DNA of 7,085 nt from an uncultured Campylobacter sp. Lineage in GTDB: Bacteria; Campylobacterota; Campylobacteria; Campylobacterales; Campylobacteraceae. A model generated the notes under the pieces. The model saw only the letters and a list, made by a program, of their open reading frames with translations. It was not told the DNA's origin and did not search any database. Below are positions 1-5,640 of this stretch, piece after piece. Both the position numbers and the translations under genes were made by a program. Position 1 is the stretch's first letter. Every line of letters starts with the position of its first letter. The stretch is from the NCBI GenBank assembly GCA_937875715.1, contig CALEHZ010000094.1:1-7085 (forward strand). The letters are read 5' to 3'.

Positions 1-178
1 CTAAAGCTTGATAAGTTGCGAACTGATCAGCTGTTTTTTTGTAATCAGCTTGATATCTATAGCGACCAAAACCGCTTACATCGATATCTTTAATAGCTTC
101 CTCTAGTGGAGCAGCGCTAAGAGATGTTAGCGCACCTGCTGCTACTGCTGTAGCAAGACTTAATTTTAATAGTTTCAT
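1..178 (-). CDS. porA: Major outer membrane protein (MOMP porin), N-terminal part, cut by window edge
   Basis: This is the 5' end (59 codons) of a minus-strand gene that runs off the left edge. The translation begins [20 protein letters not shown], a classic Sec signal peptide with two lysines, a hydrophobic Ala/Leu core and a likely signal peptidase site near residues 20-23 (SLSA-A or SAA-P). The mature start [20 protein letters not shown] matches my memory of Campylobacter MOMP, which begins with a PLEEAIKD(V/I)DVSG-type segment leading into the first beta strand. The family forms a trimeric beta-barrel porin, the dominant outer-membrane protein and diffusion channel of Campylobacter. The ATG at 176-178 is fixed by a strong AGGAGGAG ribosome binding site and a well-placed -10 box. 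The gene diverges from the antiporter gene. Only the N-terminus is visible, so the full barrel and variable loops cannot be judged. Another porin of the same family is the only realistic alternative. Confidence 0.9.
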   Translation of the reverse strand, partial: MKLLKLSLATAVAAGALTSLSAAPLEEAIKDIDVSGFGRYRYQADYKKTADQFATYQAL

Positions 179-183
179 TTTTT

Positions 184-191
184 CTCCTCCT
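184..191 (-). promoter_or_regulatory. Ribosome binding site of porA
   Basis: On the minus strand the sequence reads TCAGGAGGAGAAAAAATG. The AGGAGGAG core is a near-complete match to the anti-Shine-Dalgarno sequence, five bases before the ATG, as expected for a very highly expressed porin. Confidence 0.85.
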
Positions 192-215
192 GAAAAAATT
201 TGTAGGCGAATTGTA

Positions 216-239
216 AGCAGTTTAAGCTTAAAGTTTGCT
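216..239. repeat. Imperfect dyad around the porA transcription start
   Basis: The centre is the perfect 12-base palindrome TTTAAGCTTAAA (221-232). Outer arms AGCA (216-219) and TGCT (236-239) are also complementary, separated from the core by 1 and 3 unpaired bases. The dyad lies just downstream of the porA -10 box and covers the predicted start site, a position where a repressor could bind or where an mRNA 5' stem could form. No known operator was recognised, so a regulatory role is inference. Confidence 0.4.
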
Positions 240-242
240 GAA

Positions 243-248
243 ATTATA
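243..248 (-). promoter_or_regulatory. Promoter -10 box of porA (sigma-70 type)
   Basis: The minus strand reads TTTGTATAATTTC: a perfect TATAAT hexamer with a TG-type extension upstream. No -35 TTGACA is visible; AT-rich tracts lie upstream instead, which is the usual arrangement for Campylobacter sigma-70 promoters. Transcription would start near 236-237, giving a 5' untranslated leader of about 58 bases. Confidence 0.75.
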
Positions 249-343
249 CAAATTTGTTACTGATTATTTACCGAATTTTTTTAAATTAGCTACAAAAGCT
301 TTTAAAATTCTCACAATTGGCAAATAAATAAGAGCAATTTTGC

Positions 344-349
344 TATAAT
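344..349 (+). promoter_or_regulatory. Promoter -10 box of the NhaC-family antiporter gene
   Basis: The plus strand reads CAATTTTGCTATAATCCC: a perfect TATAAT with the extended TGC that typifies Campylobacter sigma-70 promoters, preceded by a short T run. Transcription would start near 356, leaving a leader of roughly 95 bases before the ATG at 452. No competing gene lies between the promoter and that ATG. Confidence 0.75.
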
Positions 350-442
350 CCCAGCTTTGAATTTTTTAAAATGCCTGACTGGATAAATTTTTGCTGGTAA
401 ATTTCTACCATGTAAATTTTTAACCGCCTGAATTTTATGAAA

Positions 443-448
443 AGAGGA
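443..448 (+). promoter_or_regulatory. Ribosome binding site that decides the antiporter start
   Basis: AGAGGA lies three bases before the ATG at 452, a short but workable spacing. The earlier in-frame ATG at 437 would place this purine run inside the coding region, and it has no Shine-Dalgarno-like sequence of its own because it is preceded by CCTGAATTTT. The later start is therefore preferred. Confidence 0.65.
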
Positions 449-451
449 AAA

Positions 452-2071
452 ATGGAAAATTATGGATTTTTGGGACTTGTGCCACCGGTTTTAGCTATTG
501 TTTTGGCTTTTATTACAAAAGATGCGATTATATCGCTCTTGCTTGGAGTAATTTCTGGGCTTTTCATCATTTCTGGCTACAATCCATTTCTTACGCTTAC
601 AAGCTTTGCTGATTTGCTAGCCAAAAATCTCAGCGATAGCTGGAACATACGCATACTGCTATTTTGCGCCTTGCTTGGTGGTTTTGTGGGCTTACTTGCT
701 AGCACTGGTGCTGAGCATGCTTTTGGAACTTGGGCAGCAAATAAGCTTAAAAGTGCGCGCTCATCGCAGTTTGCCACACTTATTTTTGGACTTTGTATTT
801 TTATCGATGATTATTTTAATGCCCTAGCAACTGGCTCAATCATGCGTCCCATCAGCGATAAGACCAAAACTTCACGCGCTAAACTTGCCTATATCGTGCA
901 CTCAACCGCAGCGACTGTGTGTATAATAGCGCCAGTTTCAAGCTGGGTTGTCACAGTTATGTCGATTTCAAAAAGTGCTGATGGATTTAACACTTTAAAT
1001 CTAACTCCGCTTGAATTTTTTATAAGCTTGATCCCTTATAATTTATATGCTTTTGGCGTGCTTTTTTTGGTCTTTTGTATACTTTTTAGCCGCCGTGATT
1101 TTGGCCCTATGGCGCACAGCGAGCATATTGCTAGATATAGTGGAATTCTTTATAATGAAAAACATTTTGGAAATGCTGCTAGCAATCTTGACGAGACTAA
1201 AAATACAAAAGCTAGGGCTTTTGATATGTTTTTGCCTATTTTGCTACTTATTTGTTCTGCGCTTGTGTTTTTCCCAGTTACGACTTGGATGCAAGCAGTT
1301 AATGGCAAAGACATCGCAGATTTTAGCGCAGCCTATGCTAGTATTTCTTTAAGCGATGCTTTTAAACAAACTGATGCTTCTGTAGCGCTGCTTTATTCAA
1401 TCACTTTTAGTTTTATTCTTACTTATATTTATTATTTTTTGCGAGGGCTTTTACACATTCACAGCGCAAGCCACGCTATAATCGAAGGCATAAAATCAAT
1501 GACTCCAGCACTTTGTATTTTAGGGCTTGCGTGGTGTATTGGCACGATTATCAAAAACTCACCAGCTGATGGCGGACTTGCACTTGGCAGCTTTTTATCA
1601 CAAATAGTAATTGAAAATGAATTTCCGCTTTTTGCCCTTGCTGCGGTGGTTTTTGTGCTCTCTGGCGTTATTTCATTTGCCACAGGCACGAGCTGGGGAA
1701 CTTTTGGCATTATGATTCCACTTGTTATGCCTATAGCTACAGCACTTAGCACAGCACAAGGCTTGGATTTAGCCTCGCTTCAAAATGCCACTTTTATAAG
1801 CATTGCAGCAGTGGTCGGTGGGGCGATTTTTGGCGATAATGCAAGCCCAATTAGCGATAGCACCATACTTTCAGCGACAAGCTCTGGCTGTCCTGTTTTA
1901 GAGCATGTGGCGACTCAAATGCCTTATGCTATTTTTGTAGCATTTTGTGCTAGTATTGGATTTTTGCTAGCTGGAATTACACAAAATATTATTTTTGGCT
2001 GGCTTGCTTTGATAGGCTTTATCCTGCTTGGCGTTGTGTTTTTGCCAAAAATTTGGAAATATCAGCACTGA
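452..2071 (+). CDS. nhaC: Na+/H+ antiporter, NhaC family
   Basis: A polytopic inner-membrane protein of 539 residues, with long hydrophobic segments throughout and short polar loops. It should exchange cytoplasmic Na+ for external H+, or a related coupled exchange, in pH and sodium homeostasis. Family hallmarks visible (numbered from the ATG at 452) are FIDDYFNALATGSIMRPISD at about 117-136, the APVSSW segment at about 160-165, SFATGTSWG at about 408-416 and GDNASPISDSTI at 461-472. The paired, Asp-rich N- and C-terminal signatures are the conserved core of the NhaC antiporter family (Pfam PF03553). The polar stretch at about 218-250 looks like a cytoplasmic loop. An in-frame ATG at 437 would add five residues (MKRGK), but it lies in a repeat unit without a ribosome binding site. 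The gene stands alone: divergent from porA and convergent with the flagellar trio. Substrate is uncertain, since NhaC relatives include malate/lactate-coupled exchangers. Confidence 0.88.
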   Translation: MENYGFLGLVPPVLAIVLAFITKDAIISLLLGVISGLFIISGYNPFLTLTSFADLLAKNLSDSWNIRILLFCALLGGFVGLLASTGAEHAFGTWAANKLKSARSSQFATLIFGLCIFIDDYFNALATGSIMRPISDKTKTSRAKLAYIVHSTAATVCIIAPVSSWVVTVMSISKSADGFNTLNLTPLEFFISLIPYNLYAFGVLFLVFCILFSRRDFGPMAHSEHIARYSGILYNEKHFGNAASNLDETKNTKARAFDMFLPILLLICSALVFFPVTTWMQAVNGKDIADFSAAYASISLSDAFKQTDASVALLYSITFSFILTYIYYFLRGLLHIHSASHAIIEGIKSMTPALCILGLAWCIGTIIKNSPADGGLALGSFLSQIVIENEFPLFALAAVVFVLSGVISFATGTSWGTFGIMIPLVMPIATALSTAQGLDLASLQNATFISIAAVVGGAIFGDNASPISDSTILSATSSGCPVLEHVATQMPYAIFVAFCASIGFLLAGITQNIIFGWLALIGFILLGVVFLPKIWKYQH

Positions 2072-2209
2072 ATTTTCTAAAAATCTAAAAAATTCAGCTT
2101 TGAATTTTATGAATTTTATAAAATTCCATAAAATTCAGCAGTGAATTTTATAAAATTCTAAAAAATTCAAAAGTGAATTTTATGAAACCAGTTGAATTTT
2201 ATAAAATTC
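2070..2209. repeat. Cluster of AT-only inverted repeats (TGAATTTTA / TAAAATTCA family)
   Basis: The convergent gap holds many copies of one short word in both orientations. The perfect 16-base palindrome GAATTTTATAAAATTC occurs three times, at 2111-2126, 2143-2158 and 2194-2209. GAATTTT starts at 2070, 2102, 2111, 2143, 2175 and 2194, with two more copies at 2236 and 2245. AAAATTC ends at 2095, 2126, 2136, 2158, 2168 and 2209. Pairings that could form stems include CTGAATTTT (2068-2076) with AAAATTCAG (2089-2097), which overlaps the antiporter stop codon, and AAAATTCA (2162-2169) with TGAATTTT (2174-2181) around a four-base loop. No open reading frame or mobile-element gene is present. It may serve as a two-way transcription barrier; this is inference. 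Confidence 0.8.
2101..2137. repeat. Long near-perfect hairpin within the repeat cluster
   Basis: The left arm 2101-2118 (TGAATTTTATGAATTTTA) pairs with the right arm 2119-2137 over 18 positions. The only interruption is one unpaired C at 2126. Allowing for a small apical loop, about 16 pairs could form, nearly all A-T. It lies about 30 bases after the antiporter stop codon. It lacks the GC-rich stem and U-tract of a textbook intrinsic terminator, so a terminator role is possible but not shown. Confidence 0.6.
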
Positions 2210-2236
2210 ATTGCCGCAGTGCCACAAAGCTGGGTG

Positions 2237-2258
2237 AATTTTTAGAATTTTAAAAATT
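2237..2258 (-). terminator. Weak AT-only stem-loop immediately after fliO (possible terminator)
   Basis: AATTTTTA (2237-2244) and TAAAAATT (2251-2258) are complementary over eight bases around a six-base loop, starting two bases beyond the fliO stop codon. The stem has no G-C pair, and on the minus strand it is followed by CACCC instead of a U run. It is the best local candidate for the end of the flagellar transcript, but it is weak. Confidence 0.25.
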
Positions 2259-2260
2259 GG

Positions 2261-3178
2261 CTAATCTTGCGAAAGTCTATTTTTGTAGTTTTCTAGGCTG
2301 TTTTGATGTGTAGAAATGTAGTTTGTAAGTTTATCTTTATTTCTTAAAAAGAAGTTTTCAAAGTCGTTTAGTGTGTGGATGCCATCCTCACCAAAGCGGT
2401 CTAGCACGACATTTGAGCTGCCAACAAGCACCAAATATCTGCGCTCGTTATGTTCTAAAAGTATGACTTTATTTTGCTCGTCCAAGCCTTTTTCAAATAT
2501 GATTTTTACATTTTCTTTTTGAGTTTTTATGCCAAAATTTTCTGCGATTTTGGCAAAATTATCAGCCTCATCGTCAGTTGAATTTTTTGAATTTTCTAAA
2601 TTATTTGAATTTTTTGAATTTTCTAAATCAGTTAAATTTTTTAAAACTCCATTTTTTTGAGCAGACTGCTTTAAGACAGCTTTTTTCTTTTGAATTTTTC
2701 GCTTTATAAAAAACAAAACAAGCACCAACACAGCAAGCACCACAATCACAGAAATATAATTATTATCTATTTTTGTATCTTTTTGCGCACCAAGTTCGCT
2801 AAATTTTTCTACTATCTTTTTACTTGCTTTTATACGCATGCCAAATTTATCTGGGCTTTTTGAAGCTGTGATTGTAAGCGGCGATGCAGAATAAATCTCT
2901 ATTTGAATAGAATTATCATCCGTGCTCAAAAAAGAAATGCTTTTTACAAAACCAAGATTATAATTTTGAGTAAAATCTTCTTTTAAATCTACATTTTCTA
3001 AAAAAAGTGTGGTTTTGCCGTTTGAGTTTTGCTGACGAATTTGTCCGCTGTAAGCTTCGTTAAAACTCAAAATTATATCAAAATAATCGTCTTTTGAGTA
3101 AAAATTGTAAGTAAGCAAACTTGCGCAATTTAAAAAATTCAAAGAAATAAAAAGCGCAAGCAAAGCACGAAAAATCAT
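2261..3178 (-). CDS. fliO: Flagellar type III export protein FliO
   Basis: 305 residues. Residues 1-18 form a signal-peptide-like hydrophobic N-terminus. Residues 20-135 look like a periplasmic beta-rich domain. Residues 141-159 (YISVIVVLAVLVLVLFFIK) form one membrane span followed by a basic stop-transfer stretch. Then comes a low-complexity Asn/Ser linker (about 180-203) with a nine-residue repeat. Residues 222-262 carry the FliO-type cytoplasmic fold, VKIIFEKG followed by KVILLEHNERRYLVLVGSSN. FliO helps assemble the FliP/FliQ/FliR export gate of the flagellum. The large periplasmic region before the span agrees with my recollection of FliO in Helicobacter and Campylobacter, where the gene also follows fliN. 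The ATG overlaps the fliN stop (ATGA). A modest AAGAG lies upstream, so translation is probably coupled. The C-terminal tail (263-305) is polar and probably helical, with no assigned role. Older annotation of this family often says only 'transmembrane protein'. Confidence 0.8.
   Translation of the reverse strand: MIFRALLALFISLNFLNCASLLTYNFYSKDDYFDIILSFNEAYSGQIRQQNSNGKTTLFLENVDLKEDFTQNYNLGFVKSISFLSTDDNSIQIEIYSASPLTITASKSPDKFGMRIKASKKIVEKFSELGAQKDTKIDNNYISVIVVLAVLVLVLFFIKRKIQKKKAVLKQSAQKNGVLKNLTDLENSKNSNNLENSKNSTDDEADNFAKIAENFGIKTQKENVKIIFEKGLDEQNKVILLEHNERRYLVLVGSSNVVLDRFGEDGIHTLNDFENFFLRNKDKLTNYISTHQNSLENYKNRLSQD
2578..2628 (-). repeat. In-frame 27-base direct repeat in the fliO linker
   Basis: The 24-base unit TTGAATTTTTTG followed by AATTTTCTAAAT (plus-strand reading) occurs exactly twice, at 2578-2601 and 2605-2628, a period of 27 bases. 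In the protein this gives two copies of LENSKNS (about residues 185-191 and 194-200). Because the period is nine codons, gain or loss of a unit would keep the reading frame. The unit is made of the same GAATTTT words as the intergenic cluster at 2070-2209. Confidence 0.8.
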
Positions 3179-3483
3179 TGTGAGAGCTCTTTTTTAAAGT
3201 ATTGAATAACAGATTTTGAATCTAGTATTTCATTTATACGAATTGCTAGATTTTTTTCATACACCATCACTTCGCCTTTGCCTACAATGCAATTATTTAC
3301 ATATAATTCCACGCTTTCACCGGCTGGCTTTTCAAGGTCTATGATGCTGCCTATTTCAAGTGCTAAAAGCTCTTTTACACTCATTGTGCTAGTGCCAAGC
3401 TCACTAATAAACTCAACTCCAATATCAAGCAGCTCATCATAGCCGTGAAAAAGCCCATTGGGGCTTAATTCTTCTTCTGTCAT
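3175..3483 (-). CDS. fliN: Flagellar motor switch protein FliN
   Basis: 102 residues, a normal length for a short FliN. After a polar N-terminus (1-18), residues 19-97 form one SpoA/FliN C-terminal domain, opening LLDIGVEFISELGTSTMSVK and continuing through ELLALEIGSIIDLEKPAGES, YVNNCIVGKGEV and LAIRINEI. These are the expected conserved blocks. FliN sits at the base of the cytoplasmic C-ring with FliM (and FliY in this group). There it contributes to torque switching and to docking of the export ATPase complex. The gene starts within the cheX stop codon and ends within the fliO start codon, both as ATGA overlaps. It has no clear ribosome binding site of its own (GGCTATAAAATAAT precedes the ATG), so it probably depends on coupling to cheX translation. 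FliY is less likely because FliY is longer and carries CheC-like motifs. Confidence 0.92.
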   Translation of the reverse strand: MTEEELSPNGLFHGYDELLDIGVEFISELGTSTMSVKELLALEIGSIIDLEKPAGESVELYVNNCIVGKGEVMVYEKNLAIRINEILDSKSVIQYFKKELSQ

Positions 3484-3914
3484 ATTATTTTATAGCCTAT
3501 TTTTAAAGTGTTGCCGTTTATATTGTATATTTTTTCCTCATCAAAAGTTAAGTGAAAATGCTCTACAACACCTAAAAATTCAGGTGTGCCAAGTTTATAA
3601 GGCTGATGTGCGTGAGCATCGTTTAAAAGATTTTTAGCATAACCTACAATTTGATTTGCTAATTCCCTTGAAAGATCGTCTAGATCGTCTTCTGTATATC
3701 TTGTAAGTAGCAACTTATCGGCTGCATCTTTTAAAACCTCTTTATGAAAATACAAAAAGAATTGAATTTCTTTTGTTCCGTCTTCATTTTTTTCATAAAC
3801 GGGTATTGACGAGCCATAAATTTTACCGCCACTTGGTTCACCTAGTGAAACTTTTGAATCCAAAACATCGCAAATATGAAGCATAGATTCGCTGATTGCG
3901 TGACTTATATCCAT
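3480..3914 (-). CDS. cheX: CheX-like chemotaxis protein (probable CheY-P phosphatase)
   Basis: 144 soluble residues without signal peptide or membrane span. The CheC/CheX/FliY phosphatase signature D-x3-E-x2-N is present once, at Asp80-Glu84-Asn87 (DLSRELANQIVG). Pro111 follows about 23 residues after the Asn, close to the family spacing. In known members the Glu and Asn act on the phosphorylated aspartate of CheY. A single motif is the CheX pattern, whereas CheC and FliY normally carry two. It should therefore remove phosphate from CheY-P (inference). The C-terminus (FHLTFDEEKIYNINGNTLKI) looks like the strands that end this fold. It is the first gene of a three-gene transcript and its stop overlaps the fliN start. 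The start is supported by TAGGAG five bases before the ATG and a strong upstream -10. Close relatives in Campylobacter are often called conserved hypothetical proteins. Confidence 0.78.
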   Translation of the reverse strand: MDISHAISESMLHICDVLDSKVSLGEPSGGKIYGSSIPVYEKNEDGTKEIQFFLYFHKEVLKDAADKLLLTRYTEDDLDDLSRELANQIVGYAKNLLNDAHAHQPYKLGTPEFLGVVEHFHLTFDEEKIYNINGNTLKIGYKII

Positions 3915-3919
3915 TTTTT

Positions 3920-3924
3920 CTCCT
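3920..3924 (-). promoter_or_regulatory. Ribosome binding site of cheX
   Basis: The minus strand reads TTTTTAGGAGAAAAAATGG. AGGAG is placed five bases before the ATG at 3912-3914. It is the only strong ribosome binding site of the cheX-fliN-fliO unit. Confidence 0.75.
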
Positions 3925-3948
3925 AAAAATTTAAGCTTTAAGGTGTGA

Positions 3949-3954
3949 ATTATA
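3949..3954 (-). promoter_or_regulatory. Promoter -10 box of cheX-fliN-fliO
   Basis: The minus strand reads TGAATTTTTTGCTATAATTC: a perfect TATAAT with extended TGC and a T run, the housekeeping sigma-70 pattern of Campylobacter. Transcription would start near 3942, leaving a leader of about 28 bases. No sigma-54 (GG-N10-GC) or sigma-28 flagellar promoter was found upstream. This suggests the trio is expressed with the early or housekeeping set. Confidence 0.75.
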
Positions 3955-4112
3955 GCAAAAAATTCATTTTTTTTACAATTTTATTTTAAAATTTCTATTT
4001 TTTATTGCCATTACATTAGCAATTTTACGAAATTTTAATACTTTTTAATAGAAAAATTAACTTTTTTTAAATATTTTAGACAAATTTTATATTATTTAAG
4101 TTTTATTTATGC

Positions 4113-4118
4113 TATACT
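4113..4118 (+). promoter_or_regulatory. Promoter -10 box of ccoNOQP
   Basis: The plus strand reads TTTTATTTATGCTATACTTC: TATACT with an extended TGC, one mismatch from consensus. Upstream (4020-4110) there are T/A-rich tracts recurring at short intervals and no -35 box, as usual in Campylobacter. The predicted start near 4125 leaves a leader of about 37 bases. No FNR/CRP-type inverted repeat is evident. Confidence 0.7.
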
Positions 4119-4150
4119 TCCACTTTGTATTTCACAAAAAATTCACAAGT

Positions 4151-4157
4151 AGGAGGA
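4151..4157 (+). promoter_or_regulatory. Ribosome binding site of ccoN
   Basis: AGGAGGA lies four bases before the ATG at 4162. It is strong and optimally placed, and it fixes the ccoN start. Confidence 0.85.
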
Positions 4158-4161
4158 ATCG

Positions 4162-5625
4162 ATGCAACCAGGTAATGCGTTGAGTTACGATTTTAGCGTT
4201 GCTAAATTGTTTATGTTTTCTACGCTGATTTTTGGTATCGTGGGTATGGGCATCGGAACACTAATTGCGTTTCAAATGGCATATCCTGATCTAAACTATC
4301 TAGCAGGCGAATACGCAACATTTAGCCGTCTTAGACCACTACACACAAATGGTGTTGTGTATGGATTTATGCTTTCAGGTATTTGGGCTACATGGTATTA
4401 TGTAGGTCAAAGGGTGTTAAAAGTATCAATGAGCGAGAGCAAACTTCTTATGTTTGTTGGTAAATTACACTTTTGGCTATATATTTTAATTATTGCACTT
4501 GCGGTAGTTACGCTATTTGCAGGTATTACTACATCAAAAGAGTATGCAGAATTAGAATGGCCAATTGATATTTTGGTTGTGCTTTGCTGGGTGCTTTGGG
4601 GAATTAGCATTTTTGGTCTTATTGGAATTCGCCGTGAGAAAACTCTATATGTATCAATTTGGTATTATGTAGCAACTTTCTTGGGCGTTGCAATGCTATA
4701 TCTTTTCAATAATATGGAGGTTCCTACTTATTTTGTAGCTGGACTTGGTGATTGGTGGCATTCAGTATCTATGTATGCTGGCACAAATGACGCTTTGGTT
4801 CAATGGTGGTGGGGACACAACGCAGTTGCTTTTGTTTTCACAGTAGCTATCATTGCTCAAATCTATTATTTCTTACCAAAAGAGAGCGGTCAACCAATAT
4901 TTAGCTATAAACTTTCTGTTTTTGCTTTCTGGGGCTTGATGTTTGTTTATCTATGGGCTGGCGGTCACCACCTTATTTATTCATCAGTTCCAGACTGGAT
5001 GCAAACAATGGGTTCAATCTTCTCAGTTGTGCTAATTTTACCTAGCTGGGGTTCGGCTGTGAATATCTTGCTTACTATGAAAGGTGAGTGGGGACAATTA
5101 AGAGAATCACCGCTAATTAAATTTATGATTTTAGCAAGCACTTTTTATATGTTCTCTACTTTAGAAGGTCCAATTCTTTCAATCAAATCAGTAAATGCTA
5201 TCGCGCACTTTACTGACTGGGTTCCAGGACATGTGCATGATGGCACACTTGGCTGGGTTGGCTTTATGACTATGGCAGCACTTTATCACATGACTCCACG
5301 TGTGTTTAAAAGAGAGATTTATTCAAAATCACTTATGGAAGCACAATTTTGGATTCAAACAACAGGTATCGTGCTATACTTTGCTTCAATGTGGATAGCA
5401 GGTATTACACAAGGTATGATGTGGAGAGCTACTGATGATTTTGGTAACCTTGCTTATACTTTCATTGATACAGTTATCGTGCTTGAGCCATATTATTGGA
5501 TAAGAGCTATTGGTGGATTGCTATATCTAGTAGGCTTTTTCATGTTCTGCTATAACATTATTAAGTCTTTGGGTGCTAAACGAATCGAGAGTGAGCCAGT
5601 ATCTGCCTCACCTATGGCTGCTTAA
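4162..5625 (+). CDS. ccoN: cbb3-type cytochrome c oxidase subunit I (CcoN)
   Basis: 487 residues with about twelve membrane spans: the catalytic subunit that reduces O2 to water at a haem b3/CuB centre and pumps protons across the inner membrane. All expected metal ligands can be placed by comparison with characterised CcoN proteins. His61 (RPLHTNGVVYGF) and His359 are the low-spin haem b ligands. His219 (WWWGHNAVAF), His269 and His270 (WAGGHHLIYS) are the CuB ligands. His357 (VPGHVHDGTLGW) is the haem b3 ligand. Tyr263, six residues before the His pair, matches the cross-linked tyrosine that is characteristic of the cbb3 class. Length is normal. It is the first gene of ccoNOQP, 15 bases ahead of ccoO. 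As a high-affinity oxidase it is the main aerobic terminal oxidase of microaerophilic Campylobacterota. No missing key residue was seen. Confidence 0.97.
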   Translation: MQPGNALSYDFSVAKLFMFSTLIFGIVGMGIGTLIAFQMAYPDLNYLAGEYATFSRLRPLHTNGVVYGFMLSGIWATWYYVGQRVLKVSMSESKLLMFVGKLHFWLYILIIALAVVTLFAGITTSKEYAELEWPIDILVVLCWVLWGISIFGLIGIRREKTLYVSIWYYVATFLGVAMLYLFNNMEVPTYFVAGLGDWWHSVSMYAGTNDALVQWWWGHNAVAFVFTVAIIAQIYYFLPKESGQPIFSYKLSVFAFWGLMFVYLWAGGHHLIYSSVPDWMQTMGSIFSVVLILPSWGSAVNILLTMKGEWGQLRESPLIKFMILASTFYMFSTLEGPILSIKSVNAIAHFTDWVPGHVHDGTLGWVGFMTMAALYHMTPRVFKREIYSKSLMEAQFWIQTTGIVLYFASMWIAGITQGMMWRATDDFGNLAYTFIDTVIVLEPYYWIRAIGGLLYLVGFFMFCYNIIKSLGAKRIESEPVSASPMAA

Positions 5626-5640
5626 TGAAAGGAGAAAAAT

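Noticed and set aside
577..777. Minus-strand open frame inside the antiporter gene
   Set aside because: It lies antisense to a clearly conserved membrane-protein coding region, has no ribosome binding site and resembles no known family. The same reasoning rejects the minus-strand frames at 1459-1752 and 4407-4610.
1047..1352. Plus-strand frame of 101 codons in another frame of the antiporter gene
   Set aside because: Its hydrophobic, Leu/Phe-rich look is a by-product of T-rich codons of the overlapping membrane protein. It has no start signal and no family features.
2068..2097. Classical intrinsic terminator at the antiporter stop (CTGAATTTT paired with AAAATTCAG)
   Set aside because: The stem is nine base pairs, but it is AT-rich, has a twelve-base loop and no U tract following. 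It is described as part of the repeat cluster and not called a terminator.
2070..2258. Possible CRISPR array or tandem-repeat array
   Set aside because: The repeats are short palindromes at irregular spacing (32 and 51 bases between the perfect copies), with no uniform spacers and no cas genes.
2261..3178. FliO as a lipoprotein because Cys18 follows the N-terminal hydrophobic stretch
   Set aside because: The residues before the Cys are F-L-N. Asn at -1 does not fit a lipobox, where Gly, Ala or Ser is expected.
3960..4110. Homopolymer T runs as phase-variation tracts
   Set aside because: The longest run is about eight T in a non-coding, AT-rich stretch. Campylobacter phase variation typically uses G or C tracts, and none of eight or more bases was seen in the window.
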